Assembly: GCA_946887345.1 (NCBI GenBank) | Contig: CAMPKR010000123.1 | Span: 1-7,314, forward strand | DNA: 7,314 bases | Source of the DNA: an uncultured Bacteroidota bacterium | GTDB lineage: Bacteria; Bacteroidota; Bacteroidia; Chitinophagales; Chitinophagaceae | Direction of reading: 5' to 3' | In this document: in pieces, positions 1 to 6,985 of the stretch | Numbering within the stretch: the first letter of the stretch is position 1 | Layout of the letters: each line of letters starts with the position of its first letter | Notes under the pieces: model-generated | Told to the model about the DNA's origin: nothing | The model's input: the letters and a program-made list of their open reading frames with translations, nothing else | Database searches by the model: none | Made by a program: the position numbers and the translations under genes

Positions 1-1
1 T

Positions 2-556
2 ACATACATTGACCAATATGCCGGTCCGTACTACTTCCCAATGAGTATTTTGACCGATACTTCATTCCATACAGGACATGACACTTTTATGAACGCTTGG
101 TTTTCGAAACACCTGTATGCCATGAATGAACCTATTTTGTCTACTCAACAGAATACAGAGGAAGTATTTCGTTTTACCTGGCTCAGGACCTTTCATCACC
201 CGGTTATTGTACGTCTTGTAAAAACAGCGGATAAGTACCTTCTCTATTGGAAATCGTCGACAGGAGCAGGTGGCTATAAACCTGGAGTGTTATACATTGA
301 TAAATTTCGAGAACTTGATCAGAAGACCTGGAATTCCTTTACGGTTAAATATAATGCAGTGAATTTCAAAGCAATGAACACTAACGAAGCCTCGTTCGGC
401 ACTGATGGGGCTATGTGGATATTCGAAGCCGGAAAGGGCGCTAATTATCACATGGTATACCGCCACGGCCCCAGGGAGGAGCTTGCTTACAGAGAATGTT
501 GTTTATATCTCCTTTCATTAACAGATATGAAGATTCGTCGACGCGAGATATATTAA
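2..556 (+). CDS. Hypothetical protein, 3' part of a gene cut by the left window edge
   Basis: The reading frame is open from the first complete codon (position 2) to a TAA at 554-556, giving at least 184 residues. An ATG at 41 would give 171 residues, but I do not take it as the start. No Shine-Dalgarno or TAnnTTTG element precedes it, and the 13 codons before it read as ordinary protein (TYIDQYAGPYYFP). The gene therefore most likely begins outside the window. The visible part has no signal peptide or membrane segment. It is rich in aromatic residues: a WKSSTGAGGYKPG stretch, a DGAMWIFEAGKGANYHMVYR stretch near the C terminus, then a paired Cys (RECCLYLLSLTDM) and a basic tail, RRREIY. I do not recognise the family and assign no function. 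The gene converges on the TonB receptor gene with only 6 bp between the stop codons. Coding status is fairly certain; identity is not. Confidence 0.75.
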   Translation, partial: TYIDQYAGPYYFPMSILTDTSFHTGHDTFMNAWFSKHLYAMNEPILSTQQNTEEVFRFTWLRTFHHPVIVRLVKTADKYLLYWKSSTGAGGYKPGVLYIDKFRELDQKTWNSFTVKYNAVNFKAMNTNEASFGTDGAMWIFEAGKGANYHMVYRHGPREELAYRECCLYLLSLTDMKIRRREIY

Positions 557-562
557 GCCACC

Positions 563-2938
563 TTAGAATTTGAAATTGTATGTAATACTTGGTATGATCG
601 GGAAGATGGAAACCTGTTTCACTTTCACGTCGACGCCGCTGTTGACGTCTCCGCCTGTATCAAGGTAAATGAAGTAAGGGTTCTGGCGGCTATATACATT
701 ATAGATAGAGAATGCCCAGCTACCTTCCCATTTTCTTTTCTTAGGTTTTTTGCGCTGAGGCTTGTATACAGCAGAAAGATCTAAACGGTGATAGGCAAAC
801 ACCCTGTATGCGTTCAGTTCGCTGAACTGCTGGACAAGTGTGGCTTCAATAAAATACAGATTGGATGGCAAAGTAATCGCATTACCTGTGGCATAGATGA
901 ACACGCCGGAGAATGTCCACTTCTTGCTTGCTTCATAAGAGGCAACGAGGGAGAGATCATGACGCCTGTCGTACTTGGCAGGATAGCGATTACCATTGTT
1001 CAGGTCGGGAAACTTACGATAAGTCCAGGCGAGTGTGTAACCTATCCACCCCGTGAACTTTCCACGAGTCTTATTGATAAAGAATTCGGACCCGTATGCC
1101 TCGCCTGTGCCGAAAACATAATCCAGTTCAGGATCTGTAAGAGAACTGGGTAAATAGCCAGCACGGTACTCTACCTGGTTTTCCATGGACTTATAATACA
1201 CTTCTACAGATGTTTCTATCTTATTGTCCATCAGGTTCTGGAAATACCCCAGGGAGTACTGCCAGGCAGCTTGTGGTTGCACACGTAGTGTACTTGGCAC
1301 CCATATGTCTGTCGGAAGAGTAGATCCATTGTTGGACAGCAAGTGTATGTATTGATAAGATTTCGCGACACTGGCCTTAAGTGAGCTTGCGTTGCTGAAC
1401 TGGAAGCGGAGATTAAGGCGTGGTTCAAGACCGCCGTAGTTTTTTATCAGTTGGCCGGGAGCATAATAGGTGCTGTCTATTCTTGTCTTGTTAGGGTCGT
1501 AAACATAGTCGGTGTAGGGGCCTACCTGGCCGAACCATGAATAGCGTACGCCAGCGTTGATGCGGAACCATGGAGTCAGGTCAAAGTCGTCCATAATATA
1601 AGCACCAGCCTCATGGGCGTACTTTATCATTGCGTCATCGGGGTTCAGCTTAACCGAGTCGTTGAACTGGCCAGATATCTGGTTAGGGATGAATTTGTGG
1701 TAAGTGTAGGAGAGCCCGCCCTTAATATGGTGATTGTTTGAAGTGTAATAATCAAGATCGCTCTTTAAGTTCCAGTCGCGAACCCCTGAAGATAATTTGA
1801 ATACGGCAGTCTGTGCCTTGAAAGAAGAGGCGAAATCGTAGTCGTTGTAAACAAGGGTGGTATTGGTGAATACTTTGTTGCTGAAGAGGTGGTTCCAGCG
1901 TAAAGTGGCAGTGTTGTTACCCCAGGGTATATCGGCACTGAAGTTGCCGCTCTGTCCCTGGAATTTGAATTTATCAAGGCCGATATATCCGCTCAGGAAT
2001 ACCCTGTCTTTGTCGGTGATATTATAGTTGGCTTTAAGATTGGCGTCATAGAAATAATAGCCCGAGTTCTTGAAAGCACCTTTTACAAAAGGTTTGATGA
2101 TTACATCAATATAAGTGCGGCGACCAGAAAGCATAAAGGAGCCTTTGTCTTTCTTAATAGGCCCCTCAAGCGTAAGGCGAGAGGCTATCAGACCAATACC
2201 GCCCTCGGCGTGGTACTCCTTCATATTCCCATCCTTCATTGATACATCCACAACAGATGACAGGCGACCACCATAGTTGGCAGGCATACCGCCTTTTATA
2301 AGCGTTACATTCTTCAGGGCGTCAGAATTGAATACGGAGAAAAAGCCGAACAGGTGACCTGTATTGTATACTACTGCGTCATCCAGCAAAACCAGGTTCT
2401 GATCGGGGCCGCCCCCGCGAACGTAAAAGCCTGCATTACCTTCACCGGCGGACATAACGCCGGGCATTAACTGAAGCGTCTTGAGGATATCGGTTTCGCC
2501 AAATATTACAGGGAGTGTTTTTATCTTGTCAACAGACAGGCTGATGGTTCCCATCTCAGTGGTCTTAACATTGTCGTTCCCCCGCGAGGTTATTTCCACT
2601 TCTTCCAGCTTGGTTTGATTTTGCATGAGAACTTCATACGACTTATCCTCTAAAAGGTTGATCGTTTCAACGCGCGTCAGGAAGCCAACATAAGATATAG
2701 TAACTGTATAAGAGCCGGGAGGAACGGATACAGAGTAGAAGCCGTAGCTATTAGTCTGTGCTCCTATTTTTAGTTCTTTTATAAAAAGCGTAGCTCCGAT
2801 GATCGTCTCTCCGCTTTCTGAATCCTTTACATAACCACTAAGTGTTACTTTCTTTTGAGCCAGCGTCAACAGTGGCAGCAATAAAAAGATAAGGCCCAGG
2901 AAAAATATCTTGGATGGGGTATTGATGATCCTTTGCAT
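563..2938 (-). CDS. TonB-dependent outer-membrane receptor with N-terminal carboxypeptidase-regulatory-like domain
   Basis: This 791-residue protein is an outer-membrane active transporter, energised by TonB-ExbBD, that would import a substrate too large or scarce for porins. Visible parts in order: a signal peptide (about residues 1-27, hydrophobic core then LTLA before Gln28); a CarboxypepD_reg-like beta-sandwich (about 31-108, with the GETIIGATLFI and NSYGFYSVSVPPGSYTVTIS stretches); a TonB-box-like LEEVEIT (111-117); a plug domain (about 125-235, with GFYVRGGGPDQNLVLLDD and IKGGMPANYGGRLSSVVDV); and a long barrel rich in alternating aromatic residues, ending SITYNFKF with the terminal Phe usual for BAM-dependent insertion. 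It is shorter than SusC-type receptors (about 1000 residues) and no SusD gene lies beside it, so a glycan-uptake (PUL) role is not supported. The substrate cannot be read from sequence. It is the second gene of an operon, starting 13 bp after the lipoprotein stop. Its Shine-Dalgarno sequence is weak, as usual in this phylum. Confidence 0.93.
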   Translation of the reverse strand: MQRIINTPSKIFFLGLIFLLLPLLTLAQKKVTLSGYVKDSESGETIIGATLFIKELKIGAQTNSYGFYSVSVPPGSYTVTISYVGFLTRVETINLLEDKSYEVLMQNQTKLEEVEITSRGNDNVKTTEMGTISLSVDKIKTLPVIFGETDILKTLQLMPGVMSAGEGNAGFYVRGGGPDQNLVLLDDAVVYNTGHLFGFFSVFNSDALKNVTLIKGGMPANYGGRLSSVVDVSMKDGNMKEYHAEGGIGLIASRLTLEGPIKKDKGSFMLSGRRTYIDVIIKPFVKGAFKNSGYYFYDANLKANYNITDKDRVFLSGYIGLDKFKFQGQSGNFSADIPWGNNTATLRWNHLFSNKVFTNTTLVYNDYDFASSFKAQTAVFKLSSGVRDWNLKSDLDYYTSNNHHIKGGLSYTYHKFIPNQISGQFNDSVKLNPDDAMIKYAHEAGAYIMDDFDLTPWFRINAGVRYSWFGQVGPYTDYVYDPNKTRIDSTYYAPGQLIKNYGGLEPRLNLRFQFSNASSLKASVAKSYQYIHLLSNNGSTLPTDIWVPSTLRVQPQAAWQYSLGYFQNLMDNKIETSVEVYYKSMENQVEYRAGYLPSSLTDPELDYVFGTGEAYGSEFFINKTRGKFTGWIGYTLAWTYRKFPDLNNGNRYPAKYDRRHDLSLVASYEASKKWTFSGVFIYATGNAITLPSNLYFIEATLVQQFSELNAYRVFAYHRLDLSAVYKPQRKKPKKRKWEGSWAFSIYNVYSRQNPYFIYLDTGGDVNSGVDVKVKQVSIFPIIPSITYNFKF

Positions 2939-2951
2939 TGTTCTGCTCGTC

Positions 2952-3530
2952 TTATTTTAATGTATCTACTATTTCTCCTTGTTCTAATAGCTTTTTGCCG
3001 AAATAGGGGTTTCTTATTTCTATATCGCTGCTCAGCCAATAAGCTCCTTTGTCGTTAAAGGCGTTATTGGAGTACATGCGGTATATAGTTACATTCTTTA
3101 AATCTACTTTTTTCAGCAAACCATAAAGCGCAGACGAAATTACGCCGAAATGGATTCGCTTGCGTTCGCCCGTTTCATCATAGAGGTTATTAATTGCTGT
3201 CGCCTCGTTGCTTATAGTATCAAGACAGGCAAGTATTTCGTGGTCGGCAGAGCTGTCAGCCCGTAAGTAGCCCATCAGTTCGTTTGTGGCAGCAAGCAGA
3301 TCTGCGGGCGATTTTGCCCCGGGACCTGAAGGGTAGGTAATGTCTTCTTTAAGGCTGCAGTAGCGATCCAGAACGGTGATCAGTTTTCCTGTAGCTACTG
3401 AATCCAGGTCGCTTTTTGCAGTAATTGTATCCGGTGCAGGGGACGTTTCACTAACGGTGCTGTTTGTGCTGTTATTGCAGCTCTCCAAAACGGCCACGAC
3501 GCATAATAAAACAATAGATACAAAACGCAT
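2952..3530 (-). CDS. DUF3347-like lipoprotein lacking the usual metal-binding Cys/Met residues
   Basis: This 192-residue exported protein has a short hydrophobic signal and a lipobox, LESC, with Cys18 as the probable lipidated residue, followed by a Ser/Thr/Asn-rich tether to about residue 40. I see no K/Q-acidic surface-export signal after Cys18, so it is probably anchored facing the periplasm. The C-terminal half resembles DUF3347, a domain found alone or attached to CusB-type copper efflux adaptors: RIHFGVISSALYGLLK (125-140) and then KGAYWLSSDIEIRNPYFGKK (161-180). From memory, family members carry YCPMA and a Met...CG motif on either side of that block. Here the matching positions read YSNNA (153-157) and LLEQG (181-185), so the proposed metal ligands are missing. 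It is the first gene of an operon with the TonB receptor and has a TAnnTTTG match 17 bp before its ATG. Lipoprotein status is firm; the DUF3347 call is moderately sure; function is unknown. Confidence 0.75.
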   Translation of the reverse strand: MRFVSIVLLCVVAVLESCNNSTNSTVSETSPAPDTITAKSDLDSVATGKLITVLDRYCSLKEDITYPSGPGAKSPADLLAATNELMGYLRADSSADHEILACLDTISNEATAINNLYDETGERKRIHFGVISSALYGLLKKVDLKNVTIYRMYSNNAFNDKGAYWLSSDIEIRNPYFGKKLLEQGEIVDTLK

Positions 3531-3541
3531 CCCCGAAAAAT

Positions 3542-3568
3542 TTGATGCAAAAGTAAACTAAGCATCAA
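3542..3568. repeat. 7-bp inverted repeat overlapping the leftward promoter
   Basis: TTGATGC (3542-3548) and its exact reverse complement GCATCAA (3562-3568) are separated by 13 bp. The minus-strand TACTTTTG element lies almost wholly between the arms and shares one base with the left arm. A second, smaller inverted repeat, AGCAT-CA-ATGCT, overlaps the right arm (3561-3572). The placement would suit an operator controlling the lipoprotein-receptor operon, but arms this short in a 72-bp region can also arise by chance. Confidence 0.3.
3548..3555 (-). promoter_or_regulatory. Candidate Bacteroidota -7 element for the lipoprotein-TonB receptor operon
   Basis: On the minus strand these bases read TACTTTTG, an exact match to the Bacteroidota -7 consensus TAnnTTTG, ending 17 bp before the lipoprotein ATG. 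I do not see a convincing -33 TTTG about 19-21 bp further upstream, so this is a half-supported promoter. The position would give a short leader of roughly 10 nt. Confidence 0.45.
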
Positions 3569-3586
3569 TGCTACGCGCATTCATCG

Positions 3587-3594
3587 TAATTTTG
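3587..3594 (+). promoter_or_regulatory. Candidate Bacteroidota -7 element for the ABC-F gene
   Basis: TAATTTTG matches the TAnnTTTG consensus exactly and ends only 8 bp before the ABC-F ATG at 3603. With a start site a few bases downstream of the element, the mRNA would have almost no 5' leader. No clear -33 TTTG is present at the expected distance. Exact matches this close to the start codon are, to my knowledge, common in this phylum, which supports the call. Confidence 0.5.
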
Positions 3595-3602
3595 CCGCCG
3601 TT

Positions 3603-5561
3603 ATGCTTATTTCATTACAGAATATTTCATTTTCATTTGGCGCAAGACCTATTCTGGAGGACGCCAGCTGGCAGATTGGTACCGGGGAGCGCATTGGTCT
3701 TGTGGGGAGCAATGGTGCCGGTAAATCAACCCTGCTGAGACTAATAACAGGCGCTTATACACTAGATAAAGGCACCTTTAATAAGCCCAAAGATGTTACA
3801 ATCGGTTTCTTTAACCAAGATCTATTAAGTTTTTCTACAGATAATTCCATTCTTTCAGTGGGCATGCAGGCTTTTGAGAAGGCGCATGAACTGGAAAAAG
3901 TAATGGAAGACCTGCTGAAACAACTAGAAAGCAAACCTGATGATGCTGATCTGTTGGATAAGTATAGTCATGCTCTTCACGATTTTGAAGTAGCTGGAGG
4001 TTACGAAATGGAGCACCGTTCTGCTGAGGTTTTGGAAGGACTTGGTTTTTCCACGGCAGATCTTCAGCGCCCTTACAATACATTCAGCGGGGGATGGCGC
4101 ATGCGTGTTCTGCTGGCAAAGATGATGCTGCAAGCGCCCGACCTGCTGCTGCTAGATGAACCTACCAACCACCTTGACCTCCCTTCGATAGAATGGCTGG
4201 AACGTTACCTGGTAGGTTATCCCGGTAGTGTGGTGATCGTATCGCACGATAGATACTTCCTGGATAGGATGGTGACCAAGATAGTGGAAGTGTGGCAGCG
4301 CGATCTGCACCAGTACAGCGGTAACTATACCTTCTTCCAAAAGGAGAAAGCGGAACGTATGGAACTGCAGCAACGTGCTTTTGAGAACCAGCAGGACTAT
4401 ATCCGCCAGCAGGAGCGATTCATTGAGCGCTTTAAGGCGAAAGCGTCTAAGGCTGCACAGGCTCAAAGTGCGATGAAGAAGCTGGATAAGATAGACAAGA
4501 TAGAAGCGCCGGACTCCAGCATGCCTACCATGAACATCAACTTTGATGTGGCAGTGACACCGGGCAAGACAATTACAACACTTAAAAATGTAAGCAAGAG
4601 CTTCGGTGATCTGAAGATATTGAATCATGCGAATGCTGAAATAATACGGGGGGATAAGATAGCGCTGATAGGTGCGAATGGTCGTGGTAAGTCAACCTTG
4701 CTGCGTATTATAGCAGGCACTGAGCCCATACAAGGCGAGCGCAAGGAAGGTCATAACGTTGAAGAAAGCTTCTATGCACAGCACCAGTTAGAATCGCTGA
4801 ATGTAGAAGTAGATCTGCTGGAAGAGATGAAGATGTGTGGTAGCGGCAAAACCGAAATGGAGCTTCGCCAGTTGCTGGGTTGCTTCCTCTTTAGTGGAGA
4901 CGACGTATTTAAGAAGATAAAGGTTTTGTCGGGTGGAGAAAAGGCCAGGGTAGCGTTGGCAAAGGTTATAGCCGCAAAAGGCAACTTCCTGATGCTGGAT
5001 GAACCGACCAACCACCTGGATATGCAGTCGGTAGAAATGCTGATAGAGGCCCTGAACAAGTACGAGGGTACAATCATACTTGTTTCGCATGATCGTTATT
5101 TCATCAGCCGGACGGCCAATAAGATATGGAGCATTGAGGATGGACAAATAAAAGAATTTGTCGGTACCTATGATGAGTATGTCGTGTTTGAGGAAGAGCG
5201 TAAGAAAAAGCTAGAGGCAGCCGCCAAACAGCTAGCCCCAGCCCAGGTGAAGAAAGAAGAAAAAAAGGTAGAGCAGCCTAAGCCTGTAAATACCAATGAT
5301 GCGGAAGTGCGTGCAATGAAAAAGGAATATCAAAACCAACAACGCGCTTTCCAGAAGCTGGAGGAACAGCTGAACAAGCTAACTGAGGAGAAAAATACCC
5401 TGGAAGCTAAACTGGGTGACCCCGGTATATATTCCCGGAAGGACGAGTTCCAGAAATTGGACAGTAAATATAGGGAGATAGTAGCGCGCCATGAGCAGCT
5501 GACAAATGAGTACGATACTGCCTTTGAAAAGATGATGGAACTGGAAGAAAAGATAGGGTAG
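3603..5561 (+). CDS. ABC-F family ATPase (ribosome-associated, Uup/YheS/YdiF-like)
   Basis: This 652-residue cytosolic protein has two ABC ATPase domains and no membrane domain, the ABC-F arrangement. Members bind the ribosomal E site and use ATP to relieve stalled or non-productive translation states. First domain: Walker A GSNGAGKST (35-43), signature FSGGW (161-165), Walker B LLLLDEPTNHLD (181-192, catalytic Glu186), His215 in SHDR. Second domain: Walker A GANGRGKST (357-365), signature LSGGE (442-446), Walker B with Glu467, His496 in SHDR. All catalytic residues are present in both sites. Between the domains, about residues 240-310 form the charged Gln/Lys/Glu-rich linker that contacts P-site tRNA in this family. 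A Lys/Glu-rich stretch (about 533-565) leads to a C-terminal coiled coil (about 566-652) of the Uup-CTD type. The FSGGWRMR signature recalls YheS/YdiF members, but I do not assign a subfamily. There is no sign that it is an antibiotic-resistance ABC-F. The start sits 8 bp after a TAnnTTTG element. Confidence 0.95.
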   Translation: MLISLQNISFSFGARPILEDASWQIGTGERIGLVGSNGAGKSTLLRLITGAYTLDKGTFNKPKDVTIGFFNQDLLSFSTDNSILSVGMQAFEKAHELEKVMEDLLKQLESKPDDADLLDKYSHALHDFEVAGGYEMEHRSAEVLEGLGFSTADLQRPYNTFSGGWRMRVLLAKMMLQAPDLLLLDEPTNHLDLPSIEWLERYLVGYPGSVVIVSHDRYFLDRMVTKIVEVWQRDLHQYSGNYTFFQKEKAERMELQQRAFENQQDYIRQQERFIERFKAKASKAAQAQSAMKKLDKIDKIEAPDSSMPTMNINFDVAVTPGKTITTLKNVSKSFGDLKILNHANAEIIRGDKIALIGANGRGKSTLLRIIAGTEPIQGERKEGHNVEESFYAQHQLESLNVEVDLLEEMKMCGSGKTEMELRQLLGCFLFSGDDVFKKIKVLSGGEKARVALAKVIAAKGNFLMLDEPTNHLDMQSVEMLIEALNKYEGTIILVSHDRYFISRTANKIWSIEDGQIKEFVGTYDEYVVFEEERKKKLEAAAKQLAPAQVKKEEKKVEQPKPVNTNDAEVRAMKKEYQNQQRAFQKLEEQLNKLTEEKNTLEAKLGDPGIYSRKDEFQKLDSKYREIVARHEQLTNEYDTAFEKMMELEEKIG

Positions 5562-5608
5562 AACCGATAGTTTGTATACTTTTATAGAAGCACATTCCGA
5601 ACACTTAA

Positions 5609-5620
5609 AAACTATAGTTT
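5609..5620. repeat. 12-bp perfect palindrome abutting the yajQ start codon
   Basis: AAACTATAGTTT is its own reverse complement and ends at the base before the yajQ ATG. It could be an operator, a dimeric regulator site, or simply a chance product of the A/T-rich leader usual in this phylum. It is too short and too AT-rich to act as a terminator for the ABC-F gene. Confidence 0.35.
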
Positions 5621-6112
5621 ATGCCATCAATGGATATCGCCAGCAAAGTAGATCTGCAGACCCTTGACAATGCAGTGAACGTTGCTAAGAAAGAAATTGA
5701 CAACCGATATGATTTTAAGGGCAATCACGTGGTGATAGACCTGAATAAAAAGGACATGAGCATTGCCCTGGAGGTAGAAAGTGACATGAAGCTGACCCAG
5801 GTAGAGGACGTACTGCGCAGCAAGGCAATGAAGCAAGGCCTGGAAGCGAATTCATTTGATTTCTCTAAAGACTTCTCAGCATCCGGTAAATATGTACGTA
5901 AGACTATACCGGTGAAGAATGGTATAGATAAGGAAATGTCTAAGAAGATCGTAAAGCTGATAAAGGATAGCGGATTGAAAGTACAGGCCGCTATTATGGA
6001 TGACATTATCCGTGTAACCGGTAAAAAAATAGACGACCTGCAGGCTGTGATACAGCTTTGCCGTACCTCCAACCTTGACCTGCCTTTACAATTCGTAAAT
6101 ATGAAGAGCTAG
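5621..6112 (+). CDS. yajQ: YajQ family nucleotide (cyclic-di-GMP) binding protein
   Basis: At 163 residues this is the full length of the YajQ/UPF0234 family (E. coli YajQ is about the same size). Hallmarks are the N-terminal MPSMDIASKVDLQ, NRYDFKG (28-34), KKIVKLIKDSGLKVQAAI (108-125), RVTGKKIDDLQAVI (131-144) and the C-terminal LDLPLQFVN. The family has two ferredoxin-like domains. Proteobacterial members bind nucleotides or RNA, and the Xanthomonas homologue binds cyclic-di-GMP and acts with a transcription factor; the role in Bacteroidota is not established. There is no signal peptide, so it is cytosolic. The gene follows the ABC-F gene by 59 bp without a visible terminator hairpin. A near match to the -7 element, TACTTTTA (5577-5584), lacks a partner -33 box, so it may be co-transcribed with the ABC-F gene or have a weak promoter of its own. 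Its TAG is immediately followed by the ATG of the dehydrogenase-like gene. Confidence 0.95.
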   Translation: MPSMDIASKVDLQTLDNAVNVAKKEIDNRYDFKGNHVVIDLNKKDMSIALEVESDMKLTQVEDVLRSKAMKQGLEANSFDFSKDFSASGKYVRKTIPVKNGIDKEMSKKIVKLIKDSGLKVQAAIMDDIIRVTGKKIDDLQAVIQLCRTSNLDLPLQFVNMKS

Positions 6113-6985
6113 ATGAAGCTAACGAGTAGATATTTGAAAACACGCCTTATAGGTGTGTTTTTGTTATTGGGTTATTCTGTTTCTGCGCAACAGCCTAAAC
6201 TTTATCCTCATCCTATTCATTTGGGAAAGGGCGTAGACCTGAAGATCAATCTTCCTGAAGGGTACAAGATCTCCGTTGCCGCTGAAGGAATGAAAAGACT
6301 TCGTTTCCTGGCCAAAGCTCCTGACGGTCGTTTGTTTGCGACTGATATGTACAACATGGATGACAACAAAAAAGGTAAGGTGTACGTATTTGACGGTTGG
6401 GATGCAAATGCAAAGAAATTTACACGTATAGTTAGTTTTGCTGAGAACCTGCATAATCCTAACCAGGTTGCTTTCTACTCCAGTGCTGGCACACATTACA
6501 TCTATATAGCCGAAACACATCAACTGACCCGCTATGAGTACAAGGCAGGCGACGAGACACTAAATGGAAAAGGAGAAGTAATAGCAACTTTCCCCGACTA
6601 CGGCCTGAGCTATAAGTATGGCGGCTGGCATTTAACACGTAGTCTTGCCTTCCACAACGACAAGCTTTATGTAAGCGTTGGCAGCAGTTGTAATGCCTGT
6701 ATAGAGAAGGAGAGCATCAGGGCTTCAATTATAGAAATGAATCCTGACGGAACCGATAAGAAGACCTTCGCAACAGGATTGCGTAATTCCGTTGGCATGG
6801 AATGGCTTGGGGATCAGCTTTGGGTTACCTCTATGGGGCGCGACCTGATAGGCCCGGATAAACCGGAGGAATTGTTTCATTTAGTAGAACGAGGTAGATT
6901 CTACGGATGGCCTTATTATATACATACAAAGGCGTTGTGCTTCCCGACAAGGCCATGCAGGACTCCGCAAGAAAAAATGGCGTAA
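6113..6985 (+). CDS. PQQ-dependent sugar / L-sorbosone dehydrogenase-like protein, N-terminal part before a frameshift
   Basis: This 290-residue reading frame starts with a signal peptide (basic MKLTSRYLKTR, hydrophobic core, SVSA before Gln26), so the product is periplasmic or secreted. The rest follows the six-bladed propeller glucose/sorbosone dehydrogenase pattern: APDGRLFATD (69-78), HNPNQVAFY (114-122), GGWHLTRSLAF (170-180, with His173 at the place of the usual catalytic His), VSVGSSCNAC (187-196), TGLRNSVGMEW (221-231) and GRFYGWPYY (261-269). Family members oxidise sugars or aldoses with PQQ, but many Bacteroidota homologues have no known substrate. After about residue 269 the family pattern stops and the frame runs through HTKALCFPTRPCR to a TAA, while a neighbouring frame carries the proper continuation. 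The last 20 or so residues are therefore probably an artefact of an indel. The ATG directly follows the yajQ stop, so translation is probably coupled. Family call sure; exact enzyme uncertain. Confidence 0.8.
   Translation: MKLTSRYLKTRLIGVFLLLGYSVSAQQPKLYPHPIHLGKGVDLKINLPEGYKISVAAEGMKRLRFLAKAPDGRLFATDMYNMDDNKKGKVYVFDGWDANAKKFTRIVSFAENLHNPNQVAFYSSAGTHYIYIAETHQLTRYEYKAGDETLNGKGEVIATFPDYGLSYKYGGWHLTRSLAFHNDKLYVSVGSSCNACIEKESIRASIIEMNPDGTDKKTFATGLRNSVGMEWLGDQLWVTSMGRDLIGPDKPEELFHLVERGRFYGWPYYIHTKALCFPTRPCRTPQEKMA

Noticed and set aside
788..1153. A 121-codon open frame on the plus strand opposite the TonB receptor barrel
   Set aside because: The receptor frame continues through it with normal beta-barrel sequence. 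The plus-strand product is Cys-rich and low in family character, as expected for a shadow.
563..3530. SusC/SusD-type polysaccharide utilisation locus
   Set aside because: The receptor is about 200 residues shorter than usual SusC proteins, and the neighbouring lipoprotein is only 192 residues and resembles DUF3347, not the helical SusD fold. No glycoside hydrolase is present.
4152..4628. A 158-codon open frame on the minus strand inside the ABC-F gene
   Set aside because: It lies wholly opposite the ABC-F linker and first domain, whose motifs are unmistakable on the plus strand. The translation shows no recognisable domain and there is no promoter element. It is an antisense shadow.
3603..5561. 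Antibiotic-resistance ABC-F (Vga/Msr/Lsa type)
   Set aside because: The C-terminal Uup-type coiled coil, the moderate interdomain linker and the housekeeping-like context fit a general translation ABC-F; nothing in the sequence points to resistance.
5562..5620. Intrinsic terminator between the ABC-F gene and yajQ
   Set aside because: No GC-rich stem followed by a T-run is present in the 59 bp; the only symmetric element is the AT-rich 12-bp palindrome.
6970..6985. Programmed -1 frameshift at the A-run (GAAAAAATGG) just before the TAA at 6983
   Set aside because: A -1 slip there would enter the correct downstream frame, but the stretch 6925-6970 already reads as family-like sequence only in the downstream frame, and the heptamer does not fit X XXY YYZ. 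The frame change must lie upstream, which fits an indel better.
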